DNA of 64,000 bases from an uncultured Aquimarina sp. (GTDB lineage: Bacteria > Bacteroidota > Bacteroidia > Flavobacteriales > Flavobacteriaceae), in assembly GCA_947499005.1 (NCBI GenBank), contig CANMML010000003.1:1-64000 (forward strand), read 5' to 3'. The notes under the pieces are model-generated. The model saw only the letters and a list, made by a program, of their open reading frames with translations. It made no database searches and had not been told where the DNA came from. The translations under genes were made by a program, and so were the position numbers. Numbering within the stretch: position 1 is the first letter of the stretch; each line of letters starts with the position of its first letter. Below are positions 47,401 through 51,400 of this stretch, piece after piece.

Positions 47401-48348
47401 CACGATCATATTCCAACCTGAAACGGCATCAACACCATCATTAGGTCCCGCATCTCTAGGAGGCCTATCTCCATTTGTTATGATTCCGTTTATATCTGCT
47501 ACCGTCCAAATCCCATCAGGATTGTCTAGTGATTGTACTAACTCTGTGATATCTGTACGACAAACAACAGGAGAAAATCTTCTAATATTTGCCGCTTGAT
47601 TATTGCTCAAACTAGTAGTTCTCGTTGCAGTTGTCCCAGGAAGTGTAAAAATTCCATCTTCTACCAGTATTGTTTCTAATCTAATTCCACCAGGGTTTAT
47701 ATTTACAGTAGCGTCAGGAAACAGCGAAATATTATAATATGTATCTCCACCCGGAGGCAAAATTTTAATTTCTGGAAATGATTGATCATCTCTATTACCG
47801 TCACCATCGGCATCAATAAATTCTCTATTACTTCCAATAATATTCAAATCTAAAGGCCTAGTTCCCCTACCAACACCTACATGATCTTCACTTGTAGTCT
47901 CTCTAGCATAAGCATATTGACCCGCCCAATATAAATAAGCTTGTACCACTTGTGCACAGCCTTCTCTACCTGTTTGATTAATTTTTAATTCTGCGGCACT
48001 TGATGAGAAAGTAGTATTTCTAGGGTTGGATCGATCTAAATTTGTAAATATTGGCGTAAATCTTGTATCGGAAGAGCTATCTATGTCAATATAGCCTGCT
48101 AAAACGCCATTATTACCCCTATCTCCTGTTTGAGGATTATAACCTTCTGTATTAGGATTTCTACCCCCTTGTGCAACACCTAAAGCAGAGTTACTAATCA
48201 CTTGCATACCCCCTTGTACCTGTTCTTGATATACTACACTAAAGTCTCTTACTACCTGAGCATTTAGACTAACAAGTGAAAAAAAGCAAAATAATATAAA
48301 TAAACCTTTGAGCGGAAAGCTTATCAAAATAGCGTAAATCTTCTTCAT
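26437..48348 (-). CDS. sprB: Giant SprB-like gliding adhesin with type B T9SS sorting domain
   Basis: 7,303 residues in one uninterrupted frame of 21.9 kb, longer than F. johnsoniae SprB (about 6,500). The signal peptide ends near residue 31 (SLNAQ). A head domain (about 32–520) includes a DADGDGNRDD calcium-type loop near 180. A DUF11-like β-domain (about 525–690, 'TYEMTLTNIGND') follows. From about 750 to 7,150 there are dozens of SprB-type β-sandwich repeats, each with a Cys near its start and motifs like 'GGTPPYTFQLF' or 'YxVxVxDxxxC'. A malectin-like domain is inserted at about 1370–1525. Residues ~7,200–7,303 are a type B C-terminal domain ('VMIFDRYGRLIADFKGL ... GWDGTYEGSNLPSGDYWFLI'). 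The protein is very rich in Thr, Asn, Asp and Pro. SprB moves along the cell surface as gliding adhesin; the operon context supports the same role here. Confidence 0.9.
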   Translation of the reverse strand: MKKIYAILISFPLKGLFILFCFFSLVSLNAQVVRDFSVVYQEQVQGGMQVISNSALGVAQGGRNPNTEGYNPQTGDRGNNGVLAGYIDIDSSSDTRFTPIFTNLDRSNPRNTTFSSSAAELKINQTGREGCAQVVQAYLYWAGQYAYARETTSEDHVGVGRGTRPLDLNIIGSNREFIDADGDGNRDDQSFPEIKILPPGGDTYYNISLFPDATVNINPGGIRLETILVEDGIFTLPGTTATRTTSLSNNQAANIRRFSPVVCRTDITELVQSLDNPDGIWTVADINGIITNGDRPPRDAGPNDGVDAVSGWNMIVIYEDQNEPERIITISDGLVNIIEGGDDVNFTVDNIQTIPFGPVNADIFVGAIEGDPDREGDFLQILSASTSDPENVTVDPNFGATLQPNVFHDGSDEPRGNFFNGSIATVTREDLLSTSTTIRQFEPQPDRFPNNGKNYTFEGDNFILNNTGNLLIDNNQTRVDLTLTTDRDNIISYVNAFAIEVIAPRVVVLKQAFDEMGDLVDQSGNINYGSTLTYEMTLTNIGNDNAINLVLEDYIPANTELTAFSGGHFFEFEGTTGDRRSFSTIGSTDAPDGNEPRVVRTGLATPPLGFTDNPFPYESELIRFEFNAFAGEANDNRPDDANPNNNFSLGYSPCATGCSNIQEIKVRFQVTVLEECAPSLNACANIVQNIALIDYEGEENIDFELSFPEGSFFGIIQECNPNFDPGPTIQLTPPSLECNSAERTICENNGTVALTAGRDFDEYNLYFFNNEPSGFSLPGDLPSADSVIDETAATFNAQTATTNPSFTVNQSGFYVLEGALTGMECANEYESFTVDLFDVSAAQNQPLRDLDLGGILQSECPSNPGLQVVLFELCGDSFDIPTNFPPGTELIWSKVDASTCVRDMNDSELCPVSGTNCGYILEDRDVVGDNTTLDTSNPNDLGTSSFRVTEIGDYQLSITLSNGGCNFVSYFRVIPFDDSLFDINAADPRCDQDVVIAASGFPGAASNVIYDLEYFVFDGTNFVSLPSSPGNLNPQTDPTDDDYGTYEVERPNLTTTTSFTYRVIATPRVNSSVSGSAGTTIGTSCDISRDDVVTYNIAELTNDALSLRQPNCFFDQNPSDDVQENRGTATITAPSSFEEYTYQLINVDATPDSQVQLVNSSNNTHAFDDLLPGTTYKIRVFFNGQGVTVNPNQSVDPNDNCVVETAEFTIDDVEEFGTLNPTVVRRLTCEPSIVRFEFSGPVTSYSIPALSIPNTIYNGAFEVNIDDFANAPNPPIDEDTASPIVNNDIRFINVDGTPTFTIFLNNGNNCSESFTVPNPLSLYSPLTIEEPVPHTDVLCNGQSTGRFTINTNETVPSDTNVSYIVELPSSPLHQLDFGTNSSNIQTGFERVTTTTIKSGSNDFGWAAGTTGIDSRDRTSGAGIVNELERDLIFSPDPETFEISVPNGAYRVTVTLGDFDNPHDNMTIDAEGVRVVSDIDRGAGQIDPETFYTSVNDGILTLRFDDPDTAAPNDLNWVVNGIVVEEVLLQTSSTFTNLEAGTYDVQLLETITFADGTTSQCETDTVSVTIEEPAALTAPVIRLEMQNECTSTGETGGIIEVVDANSSSTDYGGTPPYTFQLFRDGGTTPFATAPRNTSDPQLLFEDLPAGSYRVNVLDDSGVTNCPAPLSNTIVIEPVPVYTLSEAIANPTCNASGDEEPTVEVTISATFTTPSAAPFPDVEYRVSRNQGGGSTPSSAIFNNTTGVFDLAPGRYTIESRTVDSNCIEDIAIVVPSIERLRIQNIQNRNRLSCFDSDDASVNVVISRISTSPQYDYVIEIVDVSTTPPTVVDPNFRTVTNEVRPDTFTIEGLSFIADPLRYRIILTDRRSNCISVSEAFAIAAGPTPPTVSVIDGPRYNCVTNTYSVTLEGAGGTPGRGGDPEYEYAIDDPNTPDLNPGTPEIDPDYGYQTSATFNNIVPPSVGDDTNFVLLVRDGNSCGNIPTNQIFNPIPDLVATEATSNLCIPRITADAPITLGINVSGAADFSYTIPSLASFTSATTVTDFTGNSGTFTITLPRTTPAGDYDVNVFDSNHESCPAIVTFTVNEPIEAVVTDSEEILKCNSSGDLTGVVAYVEIRATGGTGIYSYQVSPRDATTTIVSGTSPDTGDTLSNSNPRFEFDNSFDRETIEIRIVDSSAPNCASNVITLNPVFPELFTVSESLETINCSSSDRLVLTPSIGDPADYVYTYDVDGTITADNPNNSFPVSGTVNYTVRNTATGCSVSGGPLNVPVFTRASFEAGVPTSIQCLSDGTTTSDGSYTLTFNPQSFTAPYRFLVEEEVSIAPSVYQSTTITPSSVNNVVGGNIEALFSNLSIGRYRITVFDVNDCDQTFVPFVISGIPEISIGDAILSTPATCVDGVDIYFYIEGGTEPADFRLALVDTDFVDPSLIQRDEPPTPFDVFQRLGNTDFTSIPQRVIDERLDPDGQSENDFFQDILDNLPGSSGISSIPELRSRYFRIRRQRPGEIYLIRAREGDDACSTPFETERGQDAPEILAVNTANATNTGGCDDVNTGSIDVTFSISNTIDQVGNQFRVEVIIEEFSIETIIGNTVLIDADGRGTYGDLDPAADPDDKIIIDGLPEVTGAFVRITFEGTVCSEPSAPFNIGRDPELENFTATPTTASCAPNEDFTIDLRAQGGTLPYRFLIQRQGLGAPNAASTYPITTPTATSTSVQVTLPASTSPIDDRIRPADALEIAANPDIFGFIDAYIVDAQGCTLQQLNIPLELERLPELTFTSTVDCKTDDGPFTVDFRIDNFDETQVYTLRDTGTSGAITPTTYSSTSGLADQDLTFVTGTTQATGVLTVNAPGSFTVEVSSNENPSCTDPDSFVIFPRLQAEAIPSGVDCFNEFEEITVNITGGFAGETNREITAVITETSTSRTATETLLVPSNNSTPTLVFNNVISGATSFPLRAGEAYTVQIFDERNNTISSSLTCDVLLNVDPQDPIVPAQISTTQNEVSCPTEADGSLRIVIDNNGSEIPPAPVYRLYRFDDADDATNLAAATNAFNQANARDYSAFVDSRLVPNEASTNPIADRDSSDPFFRELSASPAYYVPFIETSSGCFVAGSPAQIGAPAVPSFTGISTSATQSRCFEPLAADRTGSSITITIEGTVDLSLFNYVYEIIDANGDVIGPITIAAGDSPITRPVPFDEAVNLTYTIRVYDTVTENCGVFTDTQTINACTPFEKQPLSISAIANDLDCFEGTDPDGTATITIVDTEPAFSLNYDFTITPNDGSVAIPNPSSGTNQTSGTINVSNLQPDILYTIAVIDNNNEDPTARRQPLVNFSVENPEETGAALTENTPLFSCPSGNRTANVVARSLDGQPPYNFELRNPAGDLVSVISGQTNPTIGSTNPVANFSFDSTNGDGTYTLVVTDGNGCMAEDTLNVTFPPEIQIDAVVLNGCIPNAANTNPVAVRIDVTDLSGIAPGGNYIYRWYAQGTDPSLLPAFSSPFSSDNPIFINDTGITSAGIYVVEVQDEASGCPVTDTFEILAPVTASLTANAPIRCDADGNIPSNRFVYEATLSIMGGIGAPYDLEVFDGTGTEITDQISIPDRDTATPRFLFTSAFDTDARRAISIRVIDNASPVNCQLATPTTFSIEVPEFPSATIEFDPIECNNGNTNITINATPTSETLEYRFCGEDCTEADLEALAFVSGANVANGIEAGVFRYQVRNSLGCIFSDDFNIEEPSEIAVVFDNQNVTCNTLGSGSDGIIRAQASGGALGGAAVRYTYELVGNGATLRRENTTTQAIFNNIEADITYQLTVTVLTNSGVPTSCTLTRPVTLPNNPSFDAIGFETEVTDCNSGVSLYFVLDNANDASQLEIEVEGANFISPEASFTDDVARFGNTDFTSDTGIDFSVGIANSPEAQERYFRITNLPFKTAGEEYVIRVRELGTLNNCPTTLEFPAEVNPFITITEVNPTPTGACTADTGALEVVFEVSDTSLLGETFTAEVFDGTTSLGTPGSGVITTSPGTLIITGLPEITTATVVVSSGSCEATAPSPALPVNPMLESPSGGSTLANCNDNAVLSLSASGGSGNYSFSITNINAAVPGTFEALGTSSFEMNSSEAVALDSRITLVENISSPTAAQQAVIDSDPFVFGLVDIWVRDSNLCVAGPVPVGVRRVNTPSFTILDIANECDGNSFDVSYQIGNYDANQAYRISGSYSENINAASLTAVNATTVTGTFTVSNRGDFDINLSGNATACTVPASFTIFSPFTTTVTAGNANCDGSITGISIAALNNGFINPNRSVVYELYQGTDTSGGVIDTPQTVNAVNPGIVTFNTGLVTATSYLVVIRDIFDPSNGSSTRVCERSFPVAPVDAIPSITVANETPVSPSCPDTATGSVEITVSPGTVSISEYALFFYSSAVAADNHATTPSTNVTRQSTPDFFGLEDGFYVAEATIDGTVCSTASIRFEIQDPVLPVIADFNIAGNQVCDNTTETGERSASISITFPTLPDDGDYVYRIVRAGNFDTGDVGFDNTSDNPILIENIPFPEVDGQIFTYTVSITDNSRPTCPQASIGSQDVTFTACPEFVPDPEEVDIQVLPTAVACSDEELFDISFRVTDTGDPNFPFTYDVFGGPPFINDQGNNITVDQVDLTGLSVDDRDDYQITLISLDPDNYVFSENRDVITVPLLSPGDLFIPNPLSVSLVDVTPICNGNAYSESLELRVPDGLGTGPFTFELFPVVDNSDPDNIILGTSLGTDTPVARTSTAFSVNTNGNYRVVVTDNTTGGPCSALTDFPIVLPNPLDATLTPLDICLPDTDLRVDIASGSSRPTRYRYYRSGTTPPSFDNLITTTTSQFNIQDIDEAGTWTVDITNDDGCIFSLGDVIINETLTTTNVNRFNPTCTADGDVPGDGATISFMVTGGTSSYLYTFDKVTTDNNGDEILTPVTRSDVAISGTNANPTFGFDRSMFNGATIQITINDSNVDGTCNLSITERFGPLYPENLTAGFMTNAILCEGESGSIVVDRPTTGSRAFTYTFYEADLFVDVATSTPLQGPSNVPSYSTTIQLNVIYVVDDTTTGCRFVSSAIAISDTTVQADNITATDVTCLNANAGSVTVNVSRGSGTFRYELLDPNDTSLPAIATINKTPADTDNRQAVFTSLVPDEYLVRITDTGNSCPTSIETETVRVAAVSDIEIRDIIGFACDDASGATFIFSVFEPGITLPAPYEIGINGATPVDPSADLTDDFYTFDEADTAGIVPAGINISTSQRERFYVVTRLPIGVEHDLIILNNSTRGGTGCTRSAQLLQNTDPIEDIRGFACDDDGGATFIFSVPGNDPGPFLISVNGGPNIDPSADLNDNFYTYAEAAAVSPAVIPSVFPIPDASEQNEFYIVTGLPTAIDNVLVVTSDTSRGGTGCEREAVLRRDTDVIDTITVTPTGITNCPSDSVITLGSAIVNFTVGTSTATDFEMTLLDADTFAPVGGILPANPIAPTVANTDFTFTNLPAGDYVVQVYETGSSCGTISDPFTIEEIPPLVAPTVLSNSPANCNEDALVTVTASGGNPFDTGVPYQYAIRLDGDVTPVTSLPFAQDDSFEIAITPPATSAMYELYVRDENNCIVRGANFTINRTPEPQVSIVTPVSSNQCNGTSNFPVTIRIDNYVNTRAPYRVEIQQGTEITNQILNVDEGTFEAEISLPRRGNFTITVFDNIGCNDAGNTFEVREALTAMIDPTPTANCDGTITDINVTISGGSADPANVTYELFRNGISIVGPQASPNFASSPLLITGADYEVVVRDTFETINGTPLATACSATTIPINILPIERSTPDEIIEISPITCTDDTDGELRLALDAALGTSPALPIEFALYIYTSEVDALAAIAEVQTSGVAPSTGTQIGTVQSSDLFSNLDDGWYVGFVINNSCYTAFPIPAELVNPDPHVVADITGTVIEGSCNPNRNPVYRISVNNVAGIEPYFYQIDGGPRILIPGTDVVDDTTIIPPLEVDVNLTPGPHTITFSDSVNPICFVGPLREENPIIPEFRLPEIVVSQSAAFDCLSDEVVDIVVTGNRTTTYEVAAFRTDGTLITPIPSVLAIQSVAPNDDEFTVQFTLTEPGTYVFEATDTAGNGCSVVSDPYSFENVEQLGLSLIGAPMVDCVGDEDAAITFRVDNFEGFFAYDITPRPTGSTFPIIVDTAAITDSNREVSSPAIFGAGDYVLSVTAVADISGTPQSSRSECTATRMDVRVGDPITPVELRVNDVDPITCSNESVGVDIVAQGLFGNPQYEFQLRRIAPTVADIQLFGMTPINDTGVFAGITEPGTYEVSIRDSKNCEALMPTEIVIEEFRSLPNVAITTVQPNCPGDRGSIVVDATINNSISGEENPIIYRLLQLDNAAGDNPRTVIGRNATLASGVFTAREIFEDQLAGLFNETDRIFYQVEVEDRFGCTMVSNIDFIRQPQPLDIQLVQVEIPMSCDIRIQAQGETEQVRFRAEGGTGALTFEVLAANEDGSIREPEQVLTSSLNFNDLDSNGNPITPLALNSGDPNEALFELIPGFNYIRVTDANGCSETTFYQVGNPPLPIEATITVLPDSDGVLCQDTTGLVNIVGNARGGVGNYTYEVVLIVPDNSQPTGFRELTAADSPRIPVILGEIENPTSTLFTDLIGLRFDRTPVADGGNGLPVDMTYGYKITSGSCPVFIEPFDYNERLINLEPIETTRPSCANEEDASIAVTFANPMLADAGEYTITIIRESRPDGSGNFELINAEARLFNLTDDISQSRTVTFDNLLDGNYLIRVNSADGCLVVEQTRIEPKEPLVVREISRTPIDVFINLDTGSRESDVCQGDNYNITFEIEGGTPPYFYQLIEANSEEPLNPELNLWGIVNEVDFDRTNANGPGFYVTIDQNLIDENTQYELFVIDTGNGFVRNLDQATIDDTDPTNDNFNYNVNESDTILPEMVCRIFSTSFEFTAPILDQFVVEPFVNCIPETPGDILNYNLRVNIPENTGLNEEDITYIAFVDDGSGNYTNRLNAGQADEILLQSGFDPRLDDNIIANVPAGEVFIGLRYQYVNRAGDEMVCYTFQTNGGNITPEFENLSINPINFEGKRLELPFFNELMFETDLSNNTLIENAPYIEAIGLNEYRIQGRDGFGSNSYSYEVINSVTGNIPVSSDGQFTITETAEYTLTVISNTNIEATDGNLIPQECRVSETELLKFIDLEIPNVFYPGSGEIGESTWYPDQILFDDVPGGNNLEEFRNLEVMIFDRYGRLIADFKGLKDRSIGEGWDGTYEGSNLPSGDYWFLIKLNDNDNREFTGHFTLYRKSGN

Positions 48349-48409
48349 AACACAGACATTTAGTAATTAGGGTAATATATAGTAGGTTTGTTTGGGTCTC
48401 TTCTTAAAA

Positions 48410-51400
48410 TTACTGATTTTCAGAGGTACGAATACTCTTTAATTTAGTTTTTAACACTTTACGATTTTTCTTATTCAAATCAATCGTTTTGGTTTCTTCT
48501 ATCAAATCAGATACTTCATCTGAGTTTACCAAAGCATTAACCAATTGTACAAATGGTATTTTGGTCAACTCAAGCTTTGGGTTCAAGTGCAATTCTTTTT
48601 CAAAGAATTCTCTTTGTAGTTCTAAAATATTTCTTGGCTTTCTATCGATATTTCCTTGTTTGTTAGGATCTATCTTAATTGTTCTTTTCAGTCGTGCTCC
48701 AGAACCGTTAGTTCCATCATTCGACTTTATTACTTTCGTTGTTCTTTTCAGCTCTGCTTGTACAGCTTTACGGCGTTCTTCTTTTTCTTTTTCATCTTGC
48801 AACACTTTGCTTACTCTTTTTAACTCAGCAGATTTTCTCTTCTCTTCTTGTTCAACAACGGTTGTACTACGTGATAATGAAGAATTCTTTTTACGAGCCA
48901 ATCGTTCTTGCTCTATACGTGCTTCTTCGGCAATACGAGCCTCCTCTGCTAAACGCGCTTCCTCTGCTTTTCTAGCTGCTGCTTCAGCAACACGTCTTTG
49001 TTCAGCAATACGTGCTTCTTCAACTCGTCTTCTTTCTTCTTCTTCTCTACGTAATTGATCTATACGAGCCTCCTCTGCTCTCTTTCTCGCTTCTTCTTCT
49101 CGTTTGATCTCTGCTTCTTTGTATCCAATTTCTGCATCGATTTGTACTAATAAATCTCTCTTTTGAGCATTATCTAGATTTTGATCATTGTTAAGCACAT
49201 CTCTTTGCTTTTTTAAATCTTGTAATGTACCTGAGCTTAATATATTTTGAGTTTCAGACAATACTTGCTGTCTTTCTCTTTCTATTGCTGCTAATCGCTG
49301 CTCTTCGGCGATACGTGCCTCTTCTGTCAAGCGCTTCTCCTCTGCAATACGTGCTTCTTCGGCTAGTCTCTTTTCTTCAGCAATACGAGCCTCTTCTGCT
49401 AATCGTTTTTCCTCAGCAATGCGAGCCTCTTCTGCTAATCGCTTTTCTTCAGCAATACGAGCCTCTTCTGCCAAGCGATTCTCCTCTGCGATACGAGCTT
49501 CTTCAGCTAATCGTTTTTCCTCAGCTATACGTGCTTCTTCTGCTAATCGATTCTCCTCAGCTATACGTGCTTCTTCAGCCAAACGCTTCTCTTCGACAAT
49601 GCGAGCCTCTTCTGCTTCTTTACTAGCTATACTAGATTCTAAAGCATTTATCAATTCTTGCTTTTTAGAAGCACTTAATAAATCATTTGCTTGAATATCT
49701 TCAATAGCAGAACGCTGTTGATCTATAGAACCACTAGCTATTACACCTTCTGCTTTGTTTATTGCTACAGCTTTTTGTTCTGCTTCTAATGCTAAACGAG
49801 CTTCTTCTGCTCTCTTTTCTGCTTCCTTATTTTCTATAGTAGTTGTTATACGTTGTAATAATGCTTGCTTTTGTGCTGTAGGAATTATTGTACTACTTCT
49901 TAATAAAGTCGATTGACGCTTTAACGCTTCAACATCTCCATCATCCAGGGTATTTTCAACTACTGCAATTTCTTCTTCACGTTTCTTAACAACTTCTGCT
50001 TCTTTAGTCTCAATTGTATTTTCTACCCGTTCTAATAAGTCTCTTTTTTGTTCTGCTGGTATTATTGTACTACTTCTCAATAAGGTAGCACGACGTTGTA
50101 ATGCCTCTACATCTCCAGCATCTATAGTACTTTCAATTGCAGCGATTTCCTCTTCTCGTTGTATTGTATTTGTAAGACGTTGTAATAACGCTTGCTTTTG
50201 CGGTGCAGGGATTAGTGTACTGCTTCTCAATAAGGTAGCTTGACGTTGTAATGCCTCTATATCTCCAGCATCTATAGTATTTTCAACTGCTGCGATTTCC
50301 TCTTCTCGCTGTTTAGCCTCCTCAGTTAATCTCGTCTCTTCTGCTATACGAGCTTCTTCTGCCAATCTCTTTTCTTCGGCGATGCGGGCCTCTTCTGCTT
50401 CTTTATTAGCAATACTCGAATTTAATTTTTCTAGTAAAGATTCCTTTTCATCAGCAGGGATTAACGTACTACTTCGTAATAATGTAGATTGACGTTGTAA
50501 CTCTTCTATAGTACCCGTAGCAATTACATTCTCCGCTGAGGTTATTGCTTCTTCACGCTGTCTTGTTTCCTCTGCAATACGTGCTTCTTCTACTTCTTTA
50601 TTTGCTATAGTCGTAGTGATACGCTCTAATAAGCTTTGTTTTTCTGCTTCTGGAATCAGTGTACTGCTTCTTAACAATGTAGATTGACGCTTCAATGCTT
50701 CAACATCTCCTGCATCTAAAGAGTTTTCAACTGCGGCAATTTCTTCTTCACGTTGTTTAGCCTCCTCAGCTAATCGTGTTTCTTCTGCTATACGAGCTTC
50801 TTCTACCAATCTCTTTTCTTCGGCGATACGGGCCTCTTCTGCTTCTTTATTAGCAATACTCGAATTTAATTTTTCTAGTAAAGATTCTTTTTCATCAGCA
50901 GGAATTAATGTACTGCTTCGTAATAATGTAGATTGACGTTGTAACTCTTCTATAGTACCTGTAGCAATTACATTCTCCGCTGCGGTTATTGCTTCTTCTC
51001 GTTGTCTTGCTTCCTCTGCAATTCGTAACGTTTCTTGATTTCTTCTATCAATCTCATTATCTATCTTATTATTAAGATCTTGTTTTTCTGAATCAGCTAA
51101 AAAAGTATTGTTTTCCAATAAGCTCTTTTGGCCCTCAAGGTCTTCTATACTACCATTAGCAATAAGATTGTCAACACCTGCAATAAGTGCTGCTTTCTGA
51201 TTCGCTATTTCAGCTAATCTAGCTGCTTCCTCTGCTTTACGCTGTTCTTCGGCTAGCCTAGCTGCCTCTTCTAAACGTAAACGTTCTCCTTCTATATCAT
51301 TAATCTTATCGTCTATTTCTTCTAATAGCGCTTGCTTTTCTTCTTGTGGTATTAAATCTTGATCGTTTAAGAAATCTTTCTGAGCTCTTAATTCCGATAC

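Noticed and set aside
26437-48348. Possibility that the 21.9-kb frame is an artefact or joined genes
   Set aside because: One signal peptide at the start, one sorting domain at the end and uniform repeat texture with no internal start-like region argue for one protein.
49289-49612. Regular 36-base repeats resembling a CRISPR array
   Set aside because: Units abut without spacers and encode a continuous charged helix in the frame of the SprD-like gene, so this is a coding tandem repeat.
49225-49694. Plus-strand ORFs rich in R, S, A or L, P, Q repeats across the tandem array
   Set aside because: They are antisense readings of the repetitive EARIAEEKRLAE code; open frames arise because the repeat unit is a multiple of three.
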